Of a stretch of DNA of 60,000 nucleotides, positions 33,439-42,813 are shown piece by piece; position 1 is the stretch's first letter, and every line of letters starts with the position of its first letter. The stretch is taken from assembly GCA_030704615.1 (NCBI GenBank), contig CM060732.1, positions 76,243,053 to 76,303,052 on the forward strand, given 5' to 3'. Origin of the DNA: Takakia lepidozioides (taxonomy: Eukaryota; Streptophyta; Takakiopsida; Takakiales; Takakiaceae). A model generated the notes under the pieces. The model was not told the DNA's origin. It did not search any database and saw only the letters and a list, made by a program, of their open reading frames with translations. The position numbers and the translations under genes were made by a program.

Positions 33439-34512
33439 ATGGGGTCGGGCAAGCCAAAGTGAATGCGGAACGGCCCGAAAGATGATGATCCTGGTGAGCC
33501 CGATGGGGGCGACGTGTCACCGAAGCGGCCATTTGAGGAAGCGATGCATGCTTTTGAAAGCGAGGCCACTCAAGAATGGGAGGAATCTGAGGAGTCAGAG
33601 CCTGAGGAATCCCTGAGAGCTCCGACAGACCAACAGATGCCTCCCATGCCAGCAGCCTTTTGGGAAGGGTTGTTGGCGCAGTTTGGCGGGACGTTGAAAG
33701 ACGTGTTGAGGGCGGCTAATGCCAGTTCCACTAAGGCAAAGTTTAAGGTGAAGCCTAAGGAACCCGACACCTTCGAGGACGTCCGAAATCGGAATGCACT
33801 CAACACCTGGCTCTTGGAGCTAGAGCAGTACTTCCGGGCGGCCAAGTTGAGTGACGAGGATCGGGTGGAAGTGGCTCCCACCTATTTGAGGGGCTATGCT
33901 CATCAATGGTGGCAGAAGCACCTTCACGACCGAGGTCCAAACCCGGAAACCTTGAACTAGGGTGGGTTCAAGGAACTGATGAAGAGATAGTTTGTGCCCC
34001 TCTACGCGTCCTGGCTCGCTCGGGACAAGATGAGGAATCTGAAACAAACGGATGACATTCGGGGATATGTTCAGGCTTTCAATGTGCTGTTACTCGAAGT
34101 CGCGGACATGGCAGAACCAGAAATGGTCTTCAACTTTGTGGTGGGACTGGCCCCATGGGCTAGGCGAAAGTTGGAGGAGAAGCCACCTAAGACTTTGAAC
34201 GAGGCAATTGAGAGGGCCGAATGTTTCTCGGATGTCCCTAGGGGCGAAAGACAAGGCCGTATGGAGCTGAACCACAAGAAGACCCGGCGGGAGGGTGATT
34301 CTTTCCAACCGGAAAAGAAGTGGGATAGGCCATGCGGCGACAATGGCAAGTGGAAATCGAAGGGAGGTCCTTCTCAAGTCAAGGCGGCACCCGGTGCTCC
34401 AAAAGAAAAATTAGGTGCGGCGGCTTATGGCGGACAGAAGGCGACCTTCGATGGGGTGTGTTTTAATTGCGGGGAGCCCGGGCACATGGCTAAGAAGTGT
34501 GCAAAGCCCTGA
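33439..34512 (+). pseudogene. Inner element gag
   Basis: It starts at ATG 33439 but meets a TGA after seven codons. Open frames then encode an acidic N-terminus, the capsid core (NTWLLELEQYFRAAKLSDED, YAHQWWQKHL) and the zinc knuckle VCFNCGEPGHMAKKC (CX2CX4HX4C). TAG at 33958 stands where the outer copy has Trp, and TAG at 33988 where it has Gln. Both are single transitions. Otherwise the full gag is present. Confidence 0.87.
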
Positions 34513-34515
34513 CAA

Positions 34516-35040
34516 TTGAACATGACTCGGGCAACCACAGAGCTGTCGGAAGATTCCATCAGCCGCTTGGTGGAAACGGTGGTCGCCAAGAATTGCAAGG
34601 TAGGCAACTACTCTTGTGAGTTGTATCAAGAAACTGGCGCCCTGCGTAAAGGGAGTCAGTTATTGTTCGTGAGTGGGATAATTTCCGGAACTAAAGTGTC
34701 GTTGTTGGTGGACACAGGAGCGTCGCACTCCTTCATGACACCAGCAACGGCACGGAAGCTGGGACTCCCGACAAGTGATGTGGGGGCCTCTATTGAGGTG
34801 CGTTCTGCCAAAGGAGAACCACAATTGGCGACAAGGTTGGCGTTCGATGTTCCTCTTCAACTGGGGAGTTGGGAGGGACGTGATAATTTCACCATTTGCG
34901 TAGTCACGCTGCCGTGTGGGAATGGTGGCGAAGTTTTACGAGTGTCGGAAACGCCCAAACCCGTGGGAGGGCGAATAAACCTTTTCTCAGCAAGGGAGTG
35001 GGCCGTGGAGGAGCCACACGAGCCCCAGTTTTTGCTTTAG
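34516..35040 (+). pseudogene. Inner element aspartic protease region
   Basis: The active-site motif LLVDTGASHSFM is normal. Compared with the outer copy, about 26 residues between FTIC and VTLPCG are deleted, removing the second conserved hydrophobic block of the protease. A TAG at 35038 replaces a Tyr codon of the outer copy. Confidence 0.85.
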
Positions 35041-35940
35041 GTAAGACAAGTGAAAGGAGAAGGCGATGGGGAGCCGAGCCCAGATTGGATCAAGGGGATC
35101 TTGGAGAAATACCAAGATGTGATGCCGGAGGATTTACCAAGCGGCCTGCCACCGCGAAGGGGAGTTGACCACAAGATTGAGGTGATACCAGGATCGAAGC
35201 CGCCTGCCAAGGCACCCTACCGGTTGAGCCACAAAGAGTTGGTCGAGCTGAAGACTCAGCTCAAGGATCTAATATCAAAGGGGTACATCCGGCTGAGTAA
35301 GTCACCTTACGGAGCCCCAGTGCTATTCGCGGACAAGAAGGATGGGACGCTGCGGATGTATGTCGATTACATGGCTCTGAATAAGGTGACTATAAAAAAC
35401 CGGTACCCTTTGCCAAGGATCGATGACCTTTTCGATCAGTTGGCAGGAGCGAAGTATTTCAGCCGGATCGATTTGCGCTCCGGCTATCATCAAATTTGAG
35501 TGGCGGAAGGAGATAAGGAGAAGACCGCGTGCAAGACAAGATATGGTTCGTACGAGTTCTTGGTGATGCCTTTTGGGCTCACCAACGCACCCGTGACCTT
35601 TAGCATGCTAATGAACAGCCTCTTCCAGGAGTGGTTGGATGACCTTGTGATCGTGTACATCGACGACATCTTGGTGTACTCAAAAACAAAGGAAAAGCAC
35701 CTGGAGCACCTAAAAAGGGTGTTCCAGAAGTTGCGGGAAGAGAAGCTGTATGCCAAAGCTTCAAAGTGCGAATTTGGGGTCACAAAAGTGGAGCTCCTGG
35801 GGCATGTGATTACACAGGATGAGATCAAAATGGATGATAGAAAGGTGAGGGCGATCTTGGACTGGGAACCTCCGACTTTGGTCCTGGGAGTGTGATCCTT
35901 CCTAGGACTCACCTCCTATTACCGGAAGTATTGGAGAAAT
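35041..35940 (+). pseudogene. Inner element reverse transcriptase
   Basis: All RT blocks are present, including [28 protein letters not shown] and the catalytic YIDD near 35660. TGA at 35497 and TGA at 35893 stand where the outer copy has Arg, consistent with CGA to TGA. A small indel near 36000 shifts the frame before RNase H. Confidence 0.88.
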
Positions 35941-36010
35941 TTCGCCAAGATCGCGGGGCCGCTGTCAGACCTCCTGTATAAATCCAAGGTCTGGGTATGG
36001 AACACCTTTT

Positions 36011-36442
36011 GTGGCCAAAGCTTTTGCCGAGTTGAAGCAGCGGATGGCGGAAGCTCCAGTCCTCAAAATTCCGGAGTTCGACCGTCTATTTGAGATCCAT
36101 ACAGATGCGTCGGACTTCGCAATTGGGGGTGTACTCATGCAGAATGGACGTCCAGTGGCTTACGAAAGTAAGAAATTGAATGAAGTGGAGCGACGGTGGC
36201 CTACGCACGAGAAAGAAATGAAGGCGGTGGTGCATTGCCTTGAGCTGTGGCACCACTATATTGGTTCCAATCCAGTGAAGGTGTTCACGGACAATGTCAC
36301 GGTGAAGTATTTTGCCATGCAGCCTAAGTTTTCCCCAAAACAAATTAGGTGGCAAGACACTTTGGCACTGTTCGACGTGGATATCCAGTACAAACCGGGA
36401 CGAGACAATGTGGTGGCCGATGCTTTAAGTAGAAAGCAATAG
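36011..36442 (+). pseudogene. Inner element RNase H
   Basis: FEIHTDASDFAIGG and the tail VDIQYKPGRDNVVADALSRK are the typical start and end of the gypsy RNase H. Asp residues of TDAS and DNVVADAL are intact. A TAG follows RKQ, where the polyprotein should continue into integrase. Confidence 0.85.
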
Positions 36443-37530
36443 CTCATGTTGGTGTACAAGGGTGAGACGGCGCTCCAAAGGAAGATCCGGAAGGTTTACC
36501 GGAAGGATGAGATGGCGAAGTCCGTGATGCGGGTCTTGAGGATGGGGGTTAAATCGCAGTTTCGCTTGCAAAATGGACTGCTCCGGTATAAGCAAAAGCG
36601 TCTCTACGTACCGAAGGGAGGGATCAGAGATAGCCTCTTCAGAGAATGCCATGATGGCCCGCTTGCGGGCCACGGCGGAGCCAAATGCACCGCGACACTC
36701 TTAAAGAAAGAGTATTTCTGGCCCAAACAGAGGGAGGAGGCCGAGGAGTATGTCAAGACATGCACCACATGCCAACAACCGGAGCGAGTACAAAAAGCAA
36801 GCGGGGCTGTTACAACCCTTGCCGATTCCAGAGGGGTCTTGGGAAAGTGTCTTGATGGATTTCATGACTGCTATGCCGCTGTCAAAAGGATTTGATGCAA
36901 TCATGGTGGTGGTGGATAGGTTCAGTAAAATGGGCCATTTCATTCCCACCAAGGAGACGGCAACGGCACAGGAGACGGGGCGACTTTACTTCGCCCACGT
37001 CTTCAAGCATCATGAACTCCCGAAGGATATTGTCTCAGACCGTGATCCAAAGTTTACAAGTAAATTTTGGAGGGTAAATTCCGTGGTGAAGCAGATCTTT
37101 CGGAATTACGTGTCAGCAGACCAATCGGACTGGGTGGAACAGTTGGATGCGGCAGAGTTCTGTTATAATAACACAAAACACTCCGCAACGGGAATTTCCC
37201 CTTTCGTATTGGTCTATGGAAAAGCACCTCTGGTGCTGACAAGTTGGGCCGCCCAGGACGTTGAGGAACCGGCAGCAGCGACGGTACTGGAAGAACGCGA
37301 GCGTTTGTTGAAGCTCGCAATGTACAACATTGCCAAAGCTAGGAAACGGTAAGGCAGGCAAATCGGGAGCGGAGGGAAGTTAAGTTTGAGGCAGGCACGG
37401 AGGTCTGGTTGAATATCAAGAATTTCCGACTACCTCCGGAAGTGAGTCCGAAGTTCGTACCTCCGTATGCGGGACCCTTTCGCTCCGGAAGCTTATGAAT
37501 GAGGATGTGTATGATTTGGAGTTGCCGGCA
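36443..37530 (+). pseudogene. Inner element integrase, catalytic Glu region deleted
   Basis: The zinc-binding region (CHDGPLAGHGG, CTTCQQ) and MDFMTAMP with VSDRDPKFTSKF are present. Then about 27 residues seen in the outer copy (from RALWKK through TDGQLER) are missing, so the third catalytic residue is lost. Frame changes occur near 36775 and 37350. The sequence stops in DLELPA just before the chromodomain, at the inversion breakpoint. Confidence 0.85.
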
Positions 37531-38310
37531 AGGGCATCACCTTGAGCAAGGATTCACCTTGAACCCTTTTTGACTAGGAAGATAACCTTGAACCAACCGT
37601 GCGCCCCAATCACTACAACTGGGTCCGCCTTGGAATGTTGGCCTGAGGTACGGGAACACGCCGAAGCCGCACTACGACTTCGTCCCGAGGCTACACGATT
37701 ATAGTACGTGAACGGAAGCACGTAGCTTCTGCATTAGCCCGCACTACAAGGCTACCCCCTCGGTAGCGCAGTTATAGTATGCGCATGCGCCAGGTGCGCA
37801 CTAGCACGTGAACTCCCCAAAGAAGGCGCAAGTTTCCTTGCCCATTGGATGGGAGTCACCCGATTTTGGCACTACGCAAACACACGATTAATCCAATTTA
37901 CCTCTCCCACTTTTGTAAGCTAACATGCATTCTACACACTAGCCAACCATACCATGCATCACCATTCCAAACAAAAATAGGAGGCGCAACATTTGGAAAC
38001 CATTTCATTTATAACAAAATTTGTACAACATAAGTTTTTGCAATCGGATTCCTGAGCTAGCTAAGCCGGGCTAAGCATGCATTTCCTCCCCCACGATCCA
38101 AGGTTGATGTCCCCATCAACGCTTCTTCCGCTTTTGAGGTCGCCCTTCGAAAGTTGCAACCGCCTCGGATGCGTTTCCAATTTCTGAGGCGCGCACCCAA
38201 GATGCCTTCACATGATGATAGCCCATCCATTTCACGAGATACTCCATTTCTCGATTCTTGAACCTCCTCGACTTAAGCAATGCCTCCACCTCGTGGATAC
38301 CGGGGCATCA
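37531..38310 (-). repeat. Inverted 3' segment inside the inner element
   Basis: This stretch reads in the same direction as 28571-29325 of the outer (minus) element, so relative to the inner (plus) element it is upside down. It includes the chromodomain end (minus strand) and the 3' untranslated region. The bordering sequence between the integrase and this segment (roughly 140 bases) is missing. It is an inversion with deletion, or a template-switch product. Confidence 0.8.
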
Positions 38311-38621
38311 TAAGCGGTCGCAAGCAATGTTGTTGCAGTAAGGCGATTCGATCCTCGGGGAGGATTGTTCATTGGCCTTGAAGTAGGCCAAGAAGAGTGC
38401 ACTGGGTGGACCTTGAGAGGCTCCACCCTTGGCCGGGACTTGGAGGAAGTCGGCCGAACTAGCTAGTGGAGAGTAGAGTCAAGTGTGGGGTTTGGTTCTT
38501 TGCCATGGGACGCCATGGTGCGGAAACAAACTCCTTGATGTGGGATGCCACAACTTGGATGTTCGTTTCTACAAAATGGACAAGTCGATGAGGACATCGA
38601 CTCCCTATTGGTAGGGGTGTG
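38311..38621 (+). other. 3' untranslated region of the inner element, normal orientation
   Basis: It matches the reverse complement of 28319-28560, with about 80 extra bases near 38510-38590. It ends in the purine-rich GGTAGGGGTGTG next to the 3' LTR. Confidence 0.75.
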
Positions 38622-39356
38622 TGTCGCGGCCCTTTGCCTTGAGGGCAGGGGGTCAGGACGCAGGAGGGGCTGCCCCTGTGGTGGGGGCAGTGGCAGCGAT
38701 AGGTACGGGGGGGGGGGGGGGCTGAAGCACCCTTGAGTGCCTTGGGCACTCAAGGAGGCGGAGGCGCTCACTAGGTGGAGCCCCGCACGCCGAGTTGCGG
38801 TGGGGGTGGCTCCACAAGGGGTGGTGGTAGCTTAGCAGGACTTAGTGGGGGTGGCATAGGACTCACCATGGGGTGGAGACCTCGTGGTGGGAGTCGTGGG
38901 GAGTCTTGGGACTCATCACGGTCCAATGGGACCGTGGTGGGTGGGCCAAGACTCACCACGACTCATCATTGGGAATTGAGGGTCTTCGTGGTGGTTCGCC
39001 ATAAAATGGCATGGTTGTTTGTGAAACCCCCGCGGACAGTCACAAAAGTATATATAGGGAGTAGTAACCCCGAGAACGGTGCAAGCCCGTTGGTGACCAA
39101 AAACTAGTGAGTAAGCGAGCGAGCCGGAAAGCGACCAAGAAGTGGGGAACTATTCCGGACTACCATCTACCAAAGGGAATTTCCACTAGGTCCAAATTGG
39201 TGGAGGGTCTGTTGGGGGAGAGAAGGGGGACCGTTATGTCCCGGTGAGCAGCCGAAGCTCCGAGTTGGCTCGGCGGCCAGGTTGGGAGTTAGGCGCGCGC
39301 ATCAAAGAGAGTAACTATGACTTGAAGTGGAGTTTACCGAAGTGAGGTGCGTGACA
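38622..39356 (+). repeat. 3' LTR of the inner element
   Basis: 735 bases, similar to 32661-33383. It has a longer G run (about 14 G at 38708) and an extra CTCCACAAGGGGTGG near 38810, features that account for the length difference. Confidence 0.88.
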
Positions 39357-39361
39357 AAGAC
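39357..39361. repeat. Target duplication AAGAC, right copy
   Basis: Second copy of the duplication; removing the inner element and one copy restores a continuous gag frame of the outer element. Confidence 0.85.
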
Positions 39362-39645
39362 CATTTTTGGTTCTGCCATGTTCGCGACTTTGAGCAACAG
39401 CACATTGAAAGCCTGAACATATCCCTGAATGTCATCCGTTTGCTTCAAATTCCTCATCTTGTCTCGGGCGAGCCAGGACGCGTTGAGGGACACAAACTGT
39501 CTCTTCATAAGTTCCTTGAACCCACTCCAGTTCAAGGTGTCCGGGTTTGGACCTTGGTCGTGAAGGCGTTTCTGCCAGGGCCGTTCTGGTTTGCCCAACC
39601 CCATGATGAGGCCGATCTCAAAGACAATCGCGTACTGAACTCTAA
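39362..39645 (-). pseudogene. Outer element gag, proximal part
   Basis: The minus strand gives the start (MGLGKPER) joined directly to WQKRLHDQGPNPDTLNWSGF and ASWLARDKMRNLKQTDD, ending in AEPKMVF at the insertion point. About 145 residues present in the inner gag between these blocks are deleted. Confidence 0.8.
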
Positions 39646-39657
39646 GCTCTGATACCA
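39646..39657 (-). promoter_or_regulatory. Primer binding site of the outer element
   Basis: TGGTATCAGAGC on the minus strand, two bases inside the 5' LTR. Confidence 0.85.
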
Positions 39658-39659
39658 AG

Positions 39660-40374
39660 TGTCGCGCACCTCACTTTGGTAAGCTCCCCTTCAAGTCATA
39701 GTTACTCGCTTTGATGCGCGCGCCTAACTCTCCAACTGGCCGTTGGGCCAACTCGGAGCTTCGGCTGCTCGCCGGGACATAATGGTCCCCCTTTGCTCCT
39801 CCAACAGACCCTCCACCAATTTGGGCCTAGTGGAAATTCCCTTTGGTAGATGGCAGTCCGGAATAGCTCCCCACTTCTTGGTCACTTTCCGGCTCGCTAG
39901 TTTTTGGTCACCAACGGGACTTGCACCGTTCTCGGGGTTACTACTCCCTATATATACTTTTGTGACTGTCCGCGGGGGTTTCACAAACAACCATGCCATT
40001 TTATGGCGAACCACCACGAAGATCCTTGATTCCCGGTGATGAGTCGCGGTGAGTCTTGGCCCACCTACCACGGCCCCATTGGACCATGATGAGTCCCAAG
40101 ACTCTCCACGACTCCCACCACGAGGTCTCCGCCCCATGGTGAGTCCTATGCCACCCCCATTAAGACCCACTAAGCTACCACCACCCTTCGTGGATCCACC
40201 CCCACCGCAACCCGGTGTGCGGGGCTCCACCCAGTGAGCGCCTCCGCCTCCTTGAGTGCTTTGGGCACTCAAGGGTGCTTCAGCCCCCGTACCTATTGTT
40301 GCCACTGCCCCCACCACAGGGGCAGCCCCTCTTGTGTCCCGACCCCCCTGCCCTCAAGGCGAAGGGCCGCGACA
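39660..40374 (-). repeat. 5' LTR of the outer element
   Basis: 715 bases, near-identical partner of 27601-28318, followed by CAGCA (40375-40379). Confidence 0.88.
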
Positions 40375-40379
40375 CAGCA
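40375..40379. repeat. Target duplication CAGCA, right copy
   Basis: Matches 27596-27600. On the minus strand, a reading frame from the right flank continues across the restored site into the piggyBac N-terminal frame at 27595. Confidence 0.85.
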
Positions 40380-40912
40380 GGCCTGATTGGACGTGTTTCA
40401 GATCTACCAGCAGATGTGCTGGCCAGATCTACTCTCTTTCACAAATGAGAGTACACCCCAAGGTCAAACAAATTGCAAGAATCCTCCACATCAACACATT
40501 TTCCTTTTTCTGGACTAGAATTGGAATGAATACCTCTCCCTTTCAACTGCAAACTGGTCCTAAGAGGGGATGTCAAGGCACTAGTACCTTCAAAGTCAAG
40601 AGGCTGATTCTCACTCAAACCAGCAGGCTCAGAAGATATAAGACCAGTTGGGGGCTGTTTCAAGGTCAAGTTTTGGCCATGAGACATTGCTGATTCCATC
40701 AACAGTGGGGGAGACCTGTAGTTAGAGGTCGATGGTGGGTGCACTAGGGGCTGAAGCACTGCTGGTTGCCTCAGGTCCTGACTCCACATCATTTGCATTT
40801 GGTCCAAGGGAAGCTGTGACAAGGGTTGTAAGCGCCTTTGTTTGGCCGCTTGCCTAGCCATCCTCTTCAGGTTCCACTGTCCAGACATAGTGTGGGTGAT
40901 CTGGGTAAACAA
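40380..40912 (-). pseudogene. Probable N-terminal part of the piggyBac-like gene
   Basis: An open frame 40912-40439 (MSGQWNLKRMARQAAKQRRL, then a Pro/Gln/Ser-rich stretch) is followed in another frame by about 21 codons that run uninterrupted to the CAGCA site. Minus-strand order places it directly before the acidic piggyBac N-terminus at 27595. N-terminal regions of piggyBac proteins are poorly conserved, so the assignment rests on continuity across the insertion. A frameshift or intron lies near 40440. Confidence 0.45.
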
Positions 40913-41028
40913 TTGTGCGCAAGAGACGGTTGACCAGATCTAAGAAATGTAGGCCAAAACCAACTTCCCTAAATCTTTAAATGGAGGTCCTCATATATGT
41001 GAACATATTGAGGGATGGGGCTGTTGGT

Positions 41029-41487
41029 GCACGGGTGGAGGTGCAATCATCTCCCATTCATGTGGAATATCAAGCCAACATGCGTGGGGTTGATGTATAG
41101 GACCAATTGAGGGGATCATACTCTTGTCAAACACGCACCCAGAAGTGGTGGCACCGCCTCTTTTTTTTCGTCCTTGATACATCCATGGTGAATATGTGGC
41201 TACTATACCACATGCACATGGCTTCTTTGGGCAAAAAGACATTCACTCATGCCTACTTCCAATTGTTGATTGTAGAGGCTCTGACAATGGGATGGCAGCA
41301 TGGCTACACATCTACATCTGTAGTGGTATCTTCACATGCGCCGGCTCTTCATATGTTTGAGCGTTCTCATTTACGCCGCAGATGCATTGTTTGCAGCCAG
41401 AGGTGTCGCACATTTTGTGGCTGTTGTGACAGTCACTTTATGTGCCATGGCAAGTGTTTTCTTCGAGTTCACCGTAGACATCGCTAG
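41029..41487 (+). pseudogene. piggyBac-like transposase, C-terminal third
   Basis: The plus strand encodes ARVEVQSSPIHVEYQANMRG, VDV, TAG (41098), DQLRGSYSCQ, TQKWWHRLFFFVLDTSMVNM and a Cys-rich end RRRCIVCSQRCRTFCGCCDS plus HFMCHGKCF. These are the post-catalytic helices and the Cys-rich DNA-binding domain of piggyBac. It begins almost where the minus-strand copy at 26.2 kb ends, so the two look like halves of one gene in opposite orientation. Confidence 0.8.
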
Positions 41488-41716
41488 GTTGCATTTGATG
41501 TCTTGATTTTGATAGTGACTACACCTTGGAACTCTTGACAATTGTGACACTCTATTGTTGTATTTTTGTTTATGGATAGTACGTATTGTAGGGGATGACA
41601 GGGTGGTGGGGTGGTGTGCGTGCGTTGCAGGGGGCTGACTTTTTTACATGAGAATTTGACATTCTATTGCGACTAGTAATCACTAACATTAATTAGAATC
41701 ACTAACAATAGCTAGA

Positions 41717-41760
41717 GGGGGGGAGGGAGGGAGGGAGGGAGGGAAGGGAGAGGGGGGTGG
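41717..41760 (+). repeat. G-rich GGGA tract, potential G-quadruplex
   Basis: At least seven runs of three or more G separated by single A bases, ending in GGGGGG. It fits the G3+N1-7 quadruplex pattern. Confidence 0.8.
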
Positions 41761-41986
41761 TCGGCTGCGATGGGCAGTTTTGCGTGGGTTCAATCCCCAC
41801 TCGAGTCTAGGTTATGGTAGGAGGATGTGTAGGACTGATTGTAAAAAACATGTATCATTAAGTTCAGCACCTAGCTGAACTAGTGTTCATATGTATGTAT
41901 CATGAACGCGTTCAAGAACTTCTTGAATTGATGTATACTTCCCTTTGGAACACTTAGAAAATTTCAGGATGTATTACACAGGCTTG

Positions 41987-42150
41987 AAAGCATACAAAGG
42001 ACTTAGAACAAATTCAAGGACCTTGCTTGAAAGCATACAAAGGACTTGGAACAAATTCAAGGAGCTTCAAGCACACAAAAGACTTAGAACAAATTCAAGG
42101 GGCTTGAAGCACACAAGTACACATGGGACTTAGACAAATTCAGGGGCTCC
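41987..42150. repeat. 38-45 bp tandem repeat, about 4 copies
   Basis: The unit AGCA(T/C)ACAAA(G/A)GACTT, then GAACAAATTCAAGG, recurs at about 41989, 42032, 42070 and, diverged, 42107. It keeps an open frame by chance of the repeat. Confidence 0.75.
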
Positions 42151-42354
42151 TGCAGATTGAATTTCAAAAGTGTTTGGAATATGCTATGTGGTTTGAAAAC
42201 ATTCCGGTAAAGTCAAAAGTCCGGGATGTATTTCCGGTGAAATCACCTTCATGTGCAAACTTAAGGGTTAAAATCTAACTTAGTTTGGATGGAAAGCAAT
42301 AATTTTTTTGTAAGGCTGCGGGCCCGCTGTAGGAAAAGACAAAGCTGTCAATTA

Positions 42355-42437
42355 GGGGCGCCGTGAAATCCGTTCGCCCCTTGTGAAGGGACGGCTTTTT
42401 TGTGCCCCTTAGCAAGGGGCGGATCCGTGGGGGCGCC
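42355..42437. repeat. GC-rich fold-back hairpin
   Basis: The left arm GGCGCCGTGAAATCCG...CCCCTTGTGAAGGG pairs with the right arm CCCCTTAGCAAGGGGCGGAT...GGGGGCGCC around a loop with CTTTTTTGTG. Each arm also carries its own small CCCCTT/AAGGGG palindrome. It is MITE-like, but no target duplication was confirmed. Confidence 0.6.
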
Positions 42438-42813
42438 TCTTAAGGAATATCCTATTTCATCCAATAGCGCCTCCTTAATCCTGGGGGCGATTCATGGGGG
42501 GGCGTTTGCAGCTGCCCATGGAACCTGGCTCTAAGTAGTAACCTCCAAAAGCCGTGAAGGCTTTAACAAGAGGAGATCCTGCAACCCTGAGAATTGTTGC
42601 TGTTCCATATCCTGCACCTCACTGCTCACCCTTTGGGCGTGAGGCCCGTCCATTAGCGCCAGCATGGCAGGAGAGGCGCTGCAAGAGGGAGAGAGAGTGG
42701 CACAGTGCGAGAGCAAGAAGAGAGCCTTCATAGGAGACCTATTCTCAGAGAGACAGAGGCGCAAGAAAGCATGCGTAGAGAGAAACACACACATCGACAA
42801 AGAGAAATCAGAG

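Larger units (their letters stand above)
32661..39356 (+). mobile_element. Inner chromovirus, same family as the outer
   Basis: LTRs 32661-33383 and 38622-39356 have TGTCGCGG/GCGTGACA-type ends and flanking AAGAC duplications. It has the Met primer site, gag, protease, RT, RNase H and a truncated integrase. It inserted in the gag gene of the outer copy in opposite orientation. The 3' part is rearranged (37531-38310). Confidence 0.92.
27601..40374 (-). mobile_element. Outer chromovirus (Ty3/gypsy with chromodomain)
   Basis: LTRs at 27601-28318 and 39660-40374 are in the same orientation, both begin TGTCGCGCACC and end CCGCGACA in plus-strand reading, and are flanked by CAGCA. Reading on the minus strand from the right: 5' LTR, Met primer site, gag start, then the inserted inner element, rest of gag, protease, RT, RNase H, integrase with chromodomain, 3' untranslated region and 3' LTR. 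Without the insertion it would be about 6.1 kb. It inserted into the piggyBac-like gene. Confidence 0.9.
41488..42353. other. Intergenic with simple repeats
   Basis: No gene. It holds a G-rich tract, a lone T-arm-like hairpin at 41784-41800 and a 38-45 bp tandem repeat. Confidence 0.5.

Noticed and set aside
41784-41800. tRNA gene suggested by a perfect T-arm (GTGGG, TTCAATC, CCCAC)
   Set aside because: No D-arm, anticodon arm or acceptor stem can be formed; the upstream sequence is a G-rich simple repeat.
42664-42813. Upstream in-frame ATG as start of the second F-box protein
   Set aside because: The 50 extra codons are basic, low in conservation and look like translated leader; the F-box family start MDGEVW fits ATG 42814.
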